Notes: generated by a model not told the origin, from the sequence alone. Shown: positions 44,683 to 53,828, counted from the stretch's first letter. The stretch is 64,000 bases of DNA from Virgibacillus_F flavescens (GCF_050574275.1 NZ_CP192260.1:2418001-2482000), one strand, 5' to 3'. Numbers and translations: made by a program.

Positions 44683-46635
44683 TTACGTATGAATTTTATC
44701 ATTTTCTAGTATATTAGTATCTTCAACCATACCAAATTCCACATGACCTTCAATCCATTTTCTGCGCGGTTCTACTTTATCTCCCATTAGAGTAGTAACA
44801 CGTCTTTCTGCTCTAGCAAGATCTTCCAGTGTTACCCGAATCAATGTTCTTGTTTCAGGGTCCATAGTTGTTTCCCAAAGCTGATCAGCATTCATTTCAC
44901 CAAGACCTTTGTATCTTTGGATGGTATATCCGTTTTTAAATTGTTTTAAAACATCTTTAAGTTCGTGATCTTCCCAAGCATAAACTATTTTTTCATTTTT
45001 ACCTTTACCTTTTGATACTTTATACAAAGGTGGTAATGCTATGAATATTTTACCGGACTCAACTAACGGTTTCATATACCGATAGAAAAACGTCAACAGC
45101 AATACCTGAATATGTGCACCATCGGTATCCGCGTCTGTCATAATAATGATTTTATCGTATTGAACATCTTCCAGGTCAAAATCTCCCCCAACACCAGCGC
45201 CAATCGTGTGTATAATGGTTGAGATTTCTTCATTTTTCAGGACGTCTTCAAGCTTAGCTTTTTCCGTATTGATTACTTTTCCTCGAAGCGGAAGAACAGC
45301 TTGAAATTTACGATCACGCCCTTGCTTAGCAGAACCTCCTGCAGAATCACCCTCAACTAGAAATAATTCATTCTTTTTAGGATTTTTTGATTGAGCAGGA
45401 GTGAGCTTTCCGCTTAATAAAGAATCTTTTCGTCGTTTCTTTTTTCCTGTTCGTGCGTCTTCGCGCGCTTTCCGTGCAGCTTCTCTAGCCTCTTTAGCTT
45501 TTACTGCCTTTCGGATTAGCAGGCCAGCACTATCTGGATTTTCTTCAAGAAAATACGTGAGCCGTTCTGATACGACACCATCCACTGCAGAACGCGCCTC
45601 TGAAGTTCCCAGCTTTCCTTTTGTCTGACCTTCAAACTGTAACTTTTCTTCGGGAATTCTTACCGACACAATTGCAGTAAAACCTTCTCTGATGTCCGTA
45701 CCTTCGAGATTTTTATCTTTCTCTTTTAACAACCCGGATTTACGTGCATAGTCATTAAAGGTACGAGTTATCGCAGTTCTTGCACCTGATTCATGTGTAC
45801 CACCATCTTTTGTGCGGACATGGTTCACAAAGGAAAGCATGCTTTCTGAATAACCATCGTTAAACTGAAAGGCGAAATCAACTTCAATTTCCTGCTGTTC
45901 TCCTTCAAACGATACAACGTTGTGTAAGGTATCTTTTTCTTCATTCAAGTAAGCAACGAACGATTCCAGTCCATCTGGATACTCATATACTTCATTTGCT
46001 TGATCTCGTTCATCTACCAATTCAATTTTTAATCCTTTTAGCAAAAATGCCGCTTCTCTTAGCCTCTCAGATAATGTTTCAAAATTATAGACAGTCGTAG
46101 AAAAAATTGTAGGATCTGGCTTGAAGTGAATAATGGAGCCTTTCTTTCTAGTAGAACCTTTGTTAATCATAGTTCCAATAGGTTTACCACCATTTCCAAA
46201 CCGTTGGAAATATATTTGACCATCACGATAACTGGTTACTTCCAGCCATTCAGACAAAGCATTTACAACAGAAGCACCAACTCCATGAAGTCCACCGCTT
46301 GTCTTATAGCCACCTTGTCCAAATTTTCCTCCTGCATGTAATACAGTAAATATGACTTCGATTGTAGGTTTTCCAGAACTGTGCATTCCAGCGGGAATAC
46401 CTCTTCCGCTATCTTCTACTGAAATACTATTATCTTTATGTATCATTACTTTTATTGCATTTCCATAACCGGCGAGTGCCTCATCTACTGAGTTGTCAAC
46501 AATTTCATTAACTAAATGGTGCAAACCACGACTATCCGTACTGCCTATATACATACCAGGTCTTTTTCGAACAGCCTCAAGGCCTTCTAATACCTGAATA
46601 GAGTCATCGGTATAACTTGAAGATTGTTTAACCAA
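44683..46635 (-). CDS. parE: DNA topoisomerase IV subunit B
   Basis: A 650-residue GHKL ATPase and TOPRIM subunit of topoisomerase IV. ATP-site motifs are NEIVDNSVDEALAG, DSGRGIP and GLHGVGASVVNALS. The TOPRIM part has LVEGDSAGGSAKQGRD and IIMTDADTDGAHI. It decatenates daughter chromosomes together with ParC. A LexA-box-like sequence lies 60 bases upstream of the start, consistent with SOS control of parEC known in B. subtilis. Confidence 0.97.
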   Translation of the reverse strand: MVKQSSSYTDDSIQVLEGLEAVRKRPGMYIGSTDSRGLHHLVNEIVDNSVDEALAGYGNAIKVMIHKDNSISVEDSGRGIPAGMHSSGKPTIEVIFTVLHAGGKFGQGGYKTSGGLHGVGASVVNALSEWLEVTSYRDGQIYFQRFGNGGKPIGTMINKGSTRKKGSIIHFKPDPTIFSTTVYNFETLSERLREAAFLLKGLKIELVDERDQANEVYEYPDGLESFVAYLNEEKDTLHNVVSFEGEQQEIEVDFAFQFNDGYSESMLSFVNHVRTKDGGTHESGARTAITRTFNDYARKSGLLKEKDKNLEGTDIREGFTAIVSVRIPEEKLQFEGQTKGKLGTSEARSAVDGVVSERLTYFLEENPDSAGLLIRKAVKAKEAREAARKAREDARTGKKKRRKDSLLSGKLTPAQSKNPKKNELFLVEGDSAGGSAKQGRDRKFQAVLPLRGKVINTEKAKLEDVLKNEEISTIIHTIGAGVGGDFDLEDVQYDKIIIMTDADTDGAHIQVLLLTFFYRYMKPLVESGKIFIALPPLYKVSKGKGKNEKIVYAWEDHELKDVLKQFKNGYTIQRYKGLGEMNADQLWETTMDPETRTLIRVTLEDLARAERRVTTLMGDKVEPRRKWIEGHVEFGMVEDTNILENDKIHT

Positions 46636-46694
46636 TTGCCATCTACCCCTTTCTAGCTATCTTTAATTTTTATCATATGAACTCTTATAAGAAT

Positions 46695-46708
46695 AGAACA
46701 AATGTTTG
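46695..46708 (-). promoter_or_regulatory. LexA (SOS) box-like sequence ahead of parE
   Basis: The sequence agaacaaatgtttg differs from the B. subtilis LexA consensus CGAACRNRYGTTYG only at the first base. The position, about 60 bases before the parE start codon, fits a promoter-overlapping operator. parEC belongs to the B. subtilis LexA regulon. Confidence 0.65.
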
Positions 46709-46830
46709 TTATTGTAAATGGTGGAGCCCATGTTCAGTAATCTGTGTATTAGTATACTACATCTATTTTCCGATTGTATAGACTGATAAATCATAGCACT
46801 AATCCTTAAATAGTCCAAATTACATCCTAT

Positions 46831-46869
46831 AAACAAAAAAACTTTATCTCTGTAGGATCAGAGATAAAG
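46831..46869 (-). terminator. Rho-independent terminator behind yneT
   Basis: Arms ctttatctc and gagataaag are followed on the minus strand by seven T. It lies 17 bases behind the yneT stop. Confidence 0.87.
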
Positions 46870-46886
46870 CCTGTTGTTGTTTTAGA

Positions 46887-47303
46887 TTATCTTACTAACA
46901 TGGTGTGTGCAACCTTAATACAAACATCCATAATTACTGTGAAATCGCGTTCTTTAAGAAATGTGTACGCTTCCTTATTTGAAACGCCCAGTTGTGCCCA
47001 AAAAATTTTCGCACTTGTTTCAGCTGCTTCTTGAGCTATTTCAGGCAGGAATTCCGATCTTCTAAAGACATTAATTATATCGATTTGTTCTTCAACTTCT
47101 TTTAATGAATTATATGATTTTTCACCAAGTACTTCGTCTATCATTGGATTAATTGGGATAATCTTATATCCATTATCTTGCATTATTTTAGAAATTTGAT
47201 AGGAAGTCCTGCCTGGATTGTCTGATAAACCAACGACAGCTATGCTCTTCGACGTCTCCAATACCTGTTTTATTTTGTCATTCGTCGGATTTTCTACTGA
47301 CAA
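46887..47303 (-). CDS. yneT: CoA-binding domain protein YneT
   Basis: A 138-residue single Rossmann-type CoA-binding domain, with SIAVVGLSDNPGRTSYQISK at the start, IIPINPMIDEVLG in the middle and FWAQLGVSN later. These match stand-alone succinyl-CoA-synthetase-like CoA-binding proteins. The position next to parE-parC matches B. subtilis yneT. The physiological role is unknown. It lies 15 bases downstream of opuFB, so it may share that transcript. Confidence 0.9.
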   Translation of the reverse strand: MSVENPTNDKIKQVLETSKSIAVVGLSDNPGRTSYQISKIMQDNGYKIIPINPMIDEVLGEKSYNSLKEVEEQIDIINVFRRSEFLPEIAQEAAETSAKIFWAQLGVSNKEAYTFLKERDFTVIMDVCIKVAHTMLVR

Positions 47304-47318
47304 CGTAAATCACTCCTT

Positions 47319-48845
47319 TTATTTTTTAAGTAACCCCTGCTCCAGTAGATAATTTCTCGCCACTGTCTCAGGTGCCTTCCCTTTATAATCAACTTTATAA
47401 TTCATTTGACGCATTTCGTCATCTGTTATTAGACCACCAAGTTGATTTAATATTTCTTCTAGTTCAGGATACTTCATTAACGTCTCTTGTCTAAGTAAAG
47501 GTGCACCCTGATAAGGTGGGAATAAGTTTTTTGGATCATCGAGCGTTACTAGATCCAGTTCAATCATAGAACTCGAAGTTGCATATGCATCGATTACATC
47601 TACTTCTCCATTAGTTAGTGCTTCCTGACGAATTCCTGGTTCCATGGTTACTACCTCTGCAAAATTAACACCATACACTTCTTTCATACCAACATATCCA
47701 TCGTATCGATCCTTAAACTCTAAAGTGAAACCAGCTGTAAATTCATTTTCAACTTTATTTAGATCACCAATTGATTTAAGACCATGTTTTTCAGCTAACT
47801 CTTTTGTAGTAGCTACAGCATATGTGTTGTTGAACTTCATTGGTTCGAGAAGTGCCATATCGTATTCTTTCAGCATGCCTTCTTCTGCCTGTTGATATAC
47901 TTCTTTTGGATCATTGCTTACTGCTTTTTCGCCTAGGTGCGTAACGATTGCTGTACCTGTAAACTCTGGATACATGTCAATACTTCCATTTTCCAGGGCT
48001 GAGAATACAAAAGCAGTTTTGCCTAATCCTGGTTCCAGTTTTACATCAAGGTTAGTTTCTTCTTCAATCAGTAATTTGTACATGTTAATCAGTATAGATG
48101 GCTCGGTTCCAAGCTTAGCGCCAATTACTAAATCAGCTTTTTTGCCACCATTAATCATGAATGGCGTTGTAACAACTAAAATAGCAATTACCATTAATGC
48201 TATAAAAGATTTAAATCCGGTACGTTTTGATATATATTCAAAACCACGCAGAATAATATCCAGGAAAATAGCCAGCAAGGCTGCTGGAATGGCACCAAGC
48301 AGAATTAAATTCAAATCTGCTCCACGATCTATCCCTAGAAGAATAAGTTCACCTAGTCCACCTGCCCCAATTAAAGCTGCAATCGTTGTTGTTCCTACGA
48401 TTAATACCATAGACGTTCTAACCCCGGCCATTATTACAGGCATTGCTATTGGTAATTCAACTTTCGTCAGTCGTTTTAATGAGTTCATCCCCATTCCAGT
48501 TGCAGCTTCTTTAAGGGAAGGGTTGACTTCTTTTACACCAGTATACGTATTGCGCAATATAGGTAATAAACCATAAGCTGTTAACGCGATGATTGCAGGT
48601 GTTGTACCAATTCCGAAGAAAGGAATTAGGAATGCTAATACTGCAAGACTTGGTATGGTTTGTAATATGGCTGTTAGGGCAATGATAGGTTCTGCAATTT
48701 TTGTATAACGAGTTAGTATTAATCCTAGTGGAACGGAAATTATGATTGCTATAATCAATGCAATTAAAGATATCTGCAAATGCTCCCAAATAGTTTCAAG
48801 TAAAACGTCTTGGCGACTCTGAAAAACATCGATGAATTCATTCAT
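47319..48845 (-). CDS. opuFB: Compatible-solute ABC transporter: permease fused to substrate-binding domain (OpuFB type)
   Basis: A 508-residue fusion. Residues 1-215 form a BPD_transp_1 permease with five or more spans and the EAA loop EAATGMGMNSLKRLTKVELP. After a linking helix, residues 235-508 form an OpuAC/ProX-type binding domain (VIGAKLGTEPSILINMYKLL, GSIDMYPEFTGTA, NNTYAVATTKELA), which would lie outside the membrane. This is the OpuF architecture for glycine betaine and related osmoprotectants. The ATPase gene overlaps its start by four bases. Substrate preference is inferred from the family. Confidence 0.91.
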   Translation of the reverse strand: MNEFIDVFQSRQDVLLETIWEHLQISLIALIIAIIISVPLGLILTRYTKIAEPIIALTAILQTIPSLAVLAFLIPFFGIGTTPAIIALTAYGLLPILRNTYTGVKEVNPSLKEAATGMGMNSLKRLTKVELPIAMPVIMAGVRTSMVLIVGTTTIAALIGAGGLGELILLGIDRGADLNLILLGAIPAALLAIFLDIILRGFEYISKRTGFKSFIALMVIAILVVTTPFMINGGKKADLVIGAKLGTEPSILINMYKLLIEEETNLDVKLEPGLGKTAFVFSALENGSIDMYPEFTGTAIVTHLGEKAVSNDPKEVYQQAEEGMLKEYDMALLEPMKFNNTYAVATTKELAEKHGLKSIGDLNKVENEFTAGFTLEFKDRYDGYVGMKEVYGVNFAEVVTMEPGIRQEALTNGEVDVIDAYATSSSMIELDLVTLDDPKNLFPPYQGAPLLRQETLMKYPELEEILNQLGGLITDDEMRQMNYKVDYKGKAPETVARNYLLEQGLLKK

Positions 48846-49909
48846 GACTGAACCACCCCGTTTTCCATTTTTGTTTTACTTTTTAGGAATGTAATTATGT
48901 TTTTATCTGTTAAAACACCAACTAATTTCTGCCCCTTTACAACAGGCATAATTGATTGATGACCAGATTCAATAAGGTTAGTTGCCTGAATTAACGGTAT
49001 ATCATTGTTAATAGTTTTAATATCTATTTTTTGCCCGTTATAAATGGCACCAACATAATTGTCATTATCATCTTTTACTGCAAATATGCCATCTGGGTTA
49101 TAATTATTACTCTCAAACTGTTCCAAAGTAATGATATGTGATTGAGATCCATCTGCAACAATATCAACAGCTGTCTGCCACGGTGATTTTCTTTCACCAA
49201 TAAAATCACGGACAAATTGATTTTTTGGATTCAGTATTAATTGTTGAGGAGTATCTACCTGTATCACTTCACCTTGCCTCATTAAACAAACTTTATCCCC
49301 GATTGCCATCGCTTCATCCATATCATGCGTAACAAAAACAATTGTCTTTTTTATTTCCTTTTGCAATACACGAATGTCCTTCTGCAGTTGATCTCGACTA
49401 ATTGGATCCAGCGCACTAAAAGGTTCATCCATTAAAATAATGTCCGGATCAGCAGCAAGTGCACGAATTACCCCGATACGCTGCTGTTGTCCACCCGATA
49501 GCTCATGAGGCATTCTTTTTTGATAGGTTGAAGGGTCCAGTCCTACCATTTCCAGTAACTCCATTCCTCTGTCCCGAACTTTTTTCTTCTTCCATTTTTT
49601 CATCTCAGGTACCACCGCAATGTTTTCGGCAATTGTCATATGTGGAAAAAGTGCTATATCCTGCAACACATAACCAATATTCCAACGTAGTTCATGAATA
49701 TTATAATCATTAATATCTTTATCATTTATGTAAATACTTCCTGAAGTCGGTTCAATTAAACGATTAATCATTTTCATCGTTGTAGTTTTGCCGCAACCAC
49801 TCGGGCCAATTAAGGTCATTAACTCACCGTTGTCTACTTTTAGTGAGAAATCCTTTAATGCCTCGGTGCCATCCCCATATACTTTATGGACATCTTTGAA
49901 TTCAATCAT
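48842..49909 (-). CDS. opuFA: Compatible-solute ABC transporter ATP-binding protein (OpuFA type)
   Basis: A 355-residue ATPase. The nucleotide-binding domain has Walker A GPSGCGKTT (residues 35-43), signature LSGGQQQRIGV and Walker B IILMDEPFSALDP. C-terminal CBS domains follow (VDIVADGSQ onward, ending with GVLTDKNIITFL), the module that senses ionic strength in OpuA-type transporters. It forms one operon with the fused permease/binding protein. Osmotic regulation of the operon is expected but no site is evident. Confidence 0.92.
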   Translation of the reverse strand: MIEFKDVHKVYGDGTEALKDFSLKVDNGELMTLIGPSGCGKTTTMKMINRLIEPTSGSIYINDKDINDYNIHELRWNIGYVLQDIALFPHMTIAENIAVVPEMKKWKKKKVRDRGMELLEMVGLDPSTYQKRMPHELSGGQQQRIGVIRALAADPDIILMDEPFSALDPISRDQLQKDIRVLQKEIKKTIVFVTHDMDEAMAIGDKVCLMRQGEVIQVDTPQQLILNPKNQFVRDFIGERKSPWQTAVDIVADGSQSHIITLEQFESNNYNPDGIFAVKDDNDNYVGAIYNGQKIDIKTINNDIPLIQATNLIESGHQSIMPVVKGQKLVGVLTDKNIITFLKSKTKMENGVVQS

Positions 49910-50134
49910 TTATCTCGTCCCTTTTACTTTTATTCCCATAATTAATGGGTGTGTTCCCTATAAAATCACATAGTCATAATTACCCTTATTCACTTCATGA
50001 GAAACATTTTATCAGGACACTTCTATAAAATATAGTAATCTTATCTGGATTTATAGTTCTTTCCATTATAACTTCATGATAATATAAGAATAGGTTTGTG
50101 TTTCAGGAAATTATGAAGGAAAGAAGGACGTTTT

Positions 50135-50719
50135 ATGGAATATCTTATTTTTGCTGCCATTGCATATCTGTTAGGTTCTATTCCCTCTGCGTTAATCGTT
50201 GGAAAACTAGGATATAAGTTAGATGTACGGGAACATGGAAGCGGAAACCTTGGAGCAACTAATACTTTTCGAGTATTGGGTGTGAAGGCGGGAATAATTG
50301 TAACGTTGGCAGACATTTTAAAAGGAACAGCTGCAACACTTATCCCTCTCCTTTTTGATGCAGAAGTTTACCGATTAGTTATTGGACTTTTTGCAGTTGC
50401 AGGACATACTTATCCGTTATTCGCTAAATTTAAAGGTGGTAAGGCAGTAGCTACTTCAGGCGGGATAATTTTAGGTGTAAGTCCATGGCTATTTGTAAGT
50501 ATAGTAATAGCATTTATCGTTACCTTATACATCTCGAAATACGTTTCATTATCTTCGATTATTACGGGAATAATAACAGTTATTGCTGCAGTCTTACTTC
50601 AGGAGGACCTGGGTTTGATAATAGTATCCTGCGCACTAGCAGTGTTCGTATCCTATCGACATAAAGATAATATTAAGCGAATCAGGAATGGTACTGAACC
50701 TAAAATCACCTGGATGTAA
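50135..50719 (+). CDS. plsY: Acyl-phosphate glycerol-3-phosphate acyltransferase PlsY
   Basis: A 194-residue membrane acyltransferase making lysophosphatidic acid from acyl-phosphate and glycerol 3-phosphate. The three family motifs are intact: LGSIPSALIVGK, GSGNLGATNTFRVLG and AGHTYPLFAKFKGGKAVATSGG. There are about five spans. The ribosome site is gaaggaaag. It corresponds to B. subtilis yneS next to parE-parC. Confidence 0.96.
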   Translation: MEYLIFAAIAYLLGSIPSALIVGKLGYKLDVREHGSGNLGATNTFRVLGVKAGIIVTLADILKGTAATLIPLLFDAEVYRLVIGLFAVAGHTYPLFAKFKGGKAVATSGGIILGVSPWLFVSIVIAFIVTLYISKYVSLSSIITGIITVIAAVLLQEDLGLIIVSCALAVFVSYRHKDNIKRIRNGTEPKITWM

Positions 50720-50804
50720 GTTTAATCAAACTAATATATTGAATATAAATTAGCAAATGCGTATAATTTTAACTACTAATTCTAGCAAGAAAGGGGACAT
50801 AGTT

Positions 50805-51740
50805 ATGAATAACATTCAAACTTCCCTTAACGTAAACATACCAGATAAAGAGCAACGACATCAGCTATTTGGCTCAGTATCACCTGGTCCAAGAACTAAA
50901 CCAGAGGAAAAAGAAAAAATGGCTGATTTACAAAATAAAAAGAAGGACTTCCTGTTTGATCTGGATCAAGTTGGTATTGCTAATGTAAAGCATCCGATAA
51001 CGGTAGAAAGTAACATTTCACCTCAAATACAATCGACCATAGGTACTTTCCGGTTTTCATCATCAATTAAGAAAACCAGTAAAGGTACAAATATGAGTCG
51101 TTTTATGGAACAGCTCAATGCTTATTATCAAAGTGGTTTTGTAATAAATATTACAACGCTCAAGGATTTTACAAAAGAATTGGCAGTTCGTCTTGAGCAA
51201 GAAGATGCAGAAGTTCAGGTATCATTTCCTTGGTTTTATGAAAGGACTGGACCGCAGTCAAATATCCCTGGAATGAACCATGTGAATGTAAGTTTAACGG
51301 TGACATTTGATCAATATGCTGGTTACACTGTCAGAGTTTCCTTATCATCCTTAATCACTACATTATGTCCTTGTTCAAAAGAAATTAGTGAATACAGTGC
51401 GCATAATCAACGTGGGACTGTTTATATGGAAGCTTCCCTTGATAACAATTTTGACGAGATGACGTCTGATTGGAAGGAATTATTACTCGAAGCAGCTGAA
51501 AGCAATGCTAGTGCACGTTTGCATCCAGTATTGAAAAGGACTGATGAGAAGATAATCACAGAACAAGCTTACGAAAATCCTCGTTTTGTTGAGGATATGG
51601 TTAGATTAGTAGCTGCTGATTTATTTGAAATGCCTTTTATATCTAAATTTAAGGTCTCCTGTCAAAACGAAGAATCTATCCATATGCATGATGCAATTGC
51701 TTCTATAACAATTGATAAGGAAGATTATATTTCACAGTAA
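50805..51740 (+). CDS. folE2: GTP cyclohydrolase FolE2 (type IB)
   Basis: A 311-residue type IB GTP cyclohydrolase, the metal-flexible enzyme that makes dihydroneopterin triphosphate for folate and queuosine. The catalytic Cys lies in LCPCSKEISEYSAHNQRG (Cys188 and Cys190), and the ERTGPQSNIPGMNHVNVSL and SIHMHDAIASI stretches are conserved. I start at the ATG at 50805 behind aaagggga. In B. subtilis folE2 is zinc-starvation induced; no convincing Zur box is visible here, so it may be the constitutive enzyme. Confidence 0.95.
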   Translation: MNNIQTSLNVNIPDKEQRHQLFGSVSPGPRTKPEEKEKMADLQNKKKDFLFDLDQVGIANVKHPITVESNISPQIQSTIGTFRFSSSIKKTSKGTNMSRFMEQLNAYYQSGFVINITTLKDFTKELAVRLEQEDAEVQVSFPWFYERTGPQSNIPGMNHVNVSLTVTFDQYAGYTVRVSLSSLITTLCPCSKEISEYSAHNQRGTVYMEASLDNNFDEMTSDWKELLLEAAESNASARLHPVLKRTDEKIITEQAYENPRFVEDMVRLVAADLFEMPFISKFKVSCQNEESIHMHDAIASITIDKEDYISQ

Positions 51741-51755
51741 AAAGGATCGATCAAA

Positions 51756-51998
51756 ATGAAAATTGGCATCATGTTACTTATTAAATTATATCGGAAAGTG
51801 ATCAGTCCATTAAAACCTCCAACCTGCAGATTTTACCCCACATGTTCTGAATATGGGTTAGAATCAGTGAGGCGCTTTGGAGCATTAAAAGGCAGTTACT
51901 TAACGGTGAAGCGGATAGCTAAATGCCATCCTTTTCACTCAGGTGGTATAGACTTAGTACCAGAAAAAAAAGAAAATAAAACAAAAGCTGTTGATTAA
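51756..51998 (+). CDS. yidD: Membrane protein insertion efficiency factor YidD
   Basis: An 80-residue member of the YidD family that assists YidC-dependent membrane insertion. The conserved core KLYRKVISPLKPPTCRFYPT, CSEYGLES and CHPFHSGGIDLVP is present with all three conserved cysteines. The N-terminal hydrophobic segment acts as a membrane-attached amphipathic helix. It starts 15 bases after folE2. Its last codons form the left arm of the terminator. Confidence 0.94.
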   Translation: MKIGIMLLIKLYRKVISPLKPPTCRFYPTCSEYGLESVRRFGALKGSYLTVKRIAKCHPFHSGGIDLVPEKKENKTKAVD

Positions 51999-52020
51999 TT
52001 TCAACAGCTTTTGTTTTATT
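51975..52020. terminator. Bidirectional terminator between convergent yidD and yneQ
   Basis: Perfect 20-base arms run from 51975 to 51994 and from 52001 to 52020, with loop ttaatt. Each end is A- or T-rich, so it works on both strands. The left arm overlaps the yidD stop codon. Confidence 0.92.
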
Positions 52021-52319
52021 TATAAATTGAACTTTTTTAATTGTTCAAATTGGTTTTCTTTTATTAGAATTTCTTTTTGTTTATCACCAAACAAGTCAAA
52101 GTGTGGATAGTTCTGATCCATATGGATCCAATTGGGATGTAATTCATGAGTTTCTCCCCAGACAGTTAATTTCTCCAAATCACTGCAACCCACTTTTGTT
52201 ACGGTATAGCAACCTGGAAACCGTTCGTCTTCCCAATAGTGTGTTAAAAAAGAAATGTTACCATCCTTCACTTGTTCTTTCCAGAGCTGTAACTCATCGC
52301 GTTTAAGACCAAAAGCCAT
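52020..52319 (-). CDS. yneQ: YneQ-like hypothetical protein
   Basis: A 99-residue soluble protein, with blocks MAFGLKRDELQLWKEQV, FLTHYWEDERFPGCYTVTKV and HPNWIHMDQNYPHFDLFG. The position directly behind a YneP-type thioesterase matches B. subtilis yneP-yneQ. No function is known. Two bases separate it from yneP. Confidence 0.85.
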   Translation of the reverse strand: MAFGLKRDELQLWKEQVKDGNISFLTHYWEDERFPGCYTVTKVGCSDLEKLTVWGETHELHPNWIHMDQNYPHFDLFGDKQKEILIKENQFEQLKKFNL

Positions 52320-52321
52320 AA

Positions 52322-52744
52322 TTACACACCTTCAACTTCTTTTTTATATGCCAGATGCCATTCAGGGAATGCGCGTTTTAACGATAGTGGCCGGAAACTA
52401 TCTTTTTTAACAATAACATGTTTTGTAGTGCCAGTTATTGCAATTTCACCATCTTTATTTAAAATCCGATAACCATATACAGTCCTCAATCCATCATATT
52501 CAGCTATCCAACTCTCAACAGTTGCTTTTTCACCATAACGGAAGGGTTTCTTAAACGATATTTGCGCGTCCACTACGGGAGCAACAACATTATTACTTTC
52601 CATATCAGCATAACTAAAACCTAGTGATTCAATTAATTTTGTACGTCCTATTTCAAACCATACTAGATAGTTGGCATGATAAACTACCCCCATTTGATCT
52701 GTTTCTTGATACCTTATATCAATTTCTGTCTTTTCAATGGTCAA
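52322..52744 (-). CDS. yneP: Acyl-CoA thioesterase, YbgC/FadM family (YneP)
   Basis: A 140-residue hotdog-fold thioesterase with the family core RYQETDQMGVVYHANYLVWF, where the Asp and His/Tyr positions of the YbgC active site are present, and EIGRTKLIESLG. I start at TTG 52744, eight bases behind tggggga; an upstream TTG (52759) overlaps that ribosome site. It hydrolyses acyl-CoA of unknown chain length. Operonic with yneQ. Confidence 0.87.
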   Translation of the reverse strand: MTIEKTEIDIRYQETDQMGVVYHANYLVWFEIGRTKLIESLGFSYADMESNNVVAPVVDAQISFKKPFRYGEKATVESWIAEYDGLRTVYGYRILNKDGEIAITGTTKHVIVKKDSFRPLSLKRAFPEWHLAYKKEVEGV

Positions 52745-52861
52745 TTTTAATTCCCCCAAAGTTCTTTATTATTATATTCAGTTTAGCATAGTGGGCAAAA
52801 TCGTAATAATATACAAACTAAAAAAGCATTTTCTCCACGTAAGTGTTTGAAAATACTCTTT

Positions 52862-52937
52862 TAGCAGCTAAGAAAGCATATCCCTTTCTTACTGTATAAG
52901 TGCAACTAAGGCTTAGCGATAAGCCAAGTCTTCTAAA
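52862..52937 (+). repeat. Two-hairpin intergenic repeat R2, copy 3
   Basis: The order is agcagctaagaaagcatatc, cctttcttactgtataagtg, caactaaggcttagcgatta, agccaagtcttctaaaa. The first hairpin taagaaag/ctttctta and the second ggctta/taagcc are both perfect in this copy. It begins about 120 bases upstream of yneP and its far end is read into by the FbpB-like frame. Confidence 0.82.
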
Positions 52938-53082
52938 ATTAGCGGTTCTTTTCATTAAGTACTTGCTGGTACTTAACTTCAAACCTTGACTCGATTTTCT
53001 CTAGAATTGATTGGTCTTTCATGATTTCTTTGCGATTTTCATCCACTAAATCATTATAGGAAAGCCTTCTCTTTAAAGAAAT
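52906..53082 (-). CDS. FbpB-family-like small basic protein, probable ATT start, possible frameshift
   Basis: A short frame on the minus strand encodes LKRRLSYNDLVDENRKEIMK then DQSILEKIESRF, the pattern of the FbpB small basic protein family. In B. subtilis FbpB assists the iron-sparing small RNA FsrA. An aaaaaggag site lies nine bases before an ATT codon (53082), with no ATG, GTG or TTG at a good distance. After ESRF the frame runs into repeat R2 and stops at 52906 (58 residues). One missing base would instead give a natural ending VKYQQVLNEKNR with a stop at 52940-52942. It lies between yneN and yneP, close to citB. Confidence 0.5.
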
Positions 53083-53136
53083 AGGAATCCACTCCTTTTT
53101 CAAGAAGTATTCCCAAATAAATGAAATTTTATAATT

Positions 53137-53721
53137 CTACTTTAACTTTTCTGTCATTTCCACCATGAAATCATATGTCATCGGACCTACTTTTCTCGGT
53201 TGCTGAATAACTCCGTCAGTTCCAATAAAATATGTTGTAGGTAACGCAAACGCTTGATAATCTTCGGTAACGTTTAATTCTTTATCTAATAAAATTGGAT
53301 AAGTGTAGGTATCATTGTCAATAAATTCTTTGACGGTTTTTATACCTTTTTCCTGACCCGTTGCATTAACAGCTAATATTTCCACTTCATCTGAGTACTC
53401 CTCGTAGAATTTCTGCATGTCAGGCATTTCTTTCTTACATGGTGGGCACCATGTAGCCCAAAAGTTTATAAATACCTTTTTCCCTTTTAAATCCGATAAT
53501 TGTATTGTTTCACCGGATAATGTTTCAAGTTTGATTTCGGGTGCTAGTTGCCCAACGTCTAAACCGGAATCACCAGGCGCTGTAATCATTCCACCTTTCG
53601 CTTCCGTGTTACCTGTTACATCAATTACATTATTATCAGCTTGGGGTTTATCGATTATATTAATGATCACTATACTTACTAAAAGCAATATTCCTGCTAG
53701 TGCTATAATCTTTTTAATCAT
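53137..53721 (-). CDS. yneN: ResA-like membrane-anchored thiol-disulfide oxidoreductase
   Basis: A 194-residue thioredoxin-fold protein. An N-terminal hydrophobic anchor (residues 1-24) should hold it outside the membrane. The active site is FWATWCPPCKKEM. The fold ends with the cis-Pro stretch ALPTTYFIGTDG. It reduces disulfides of exported proteins, for example apocytochrome c. It follows citB at 153 bases, as in B. subtilis citB-yneN, and CcdA in this window could supply its reductant. Confidence 0.92.
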   Translation of the reverse strand: MIKKIIALAGILLLVSIVIINIIDKPQADNNVIDVTGNTEAKGGMITAPGDSGLDVGQLAPEIKLETLSGETIQLSDLKGKKVFINFWATWCPPCKKEMPDMQKFYEEYSDEVEILAVNATGQEKGIKTVKEFIDNDTYTYPILLDKELNVTEDYQAFALPTTYFIGTDGVIQQPRKVGPMTYDFMVEMTEKLK

Positions 53722-53828
53722 GTGTAAGCTCCTTAGTCAATAAGCATTGAATCCTTAAGATTAATAGTAGAATTGAATTGTCGATTTGTAAAGTGAATTG
53801 CAGTGAAGTTATGTACTTTCCAAGAAAA

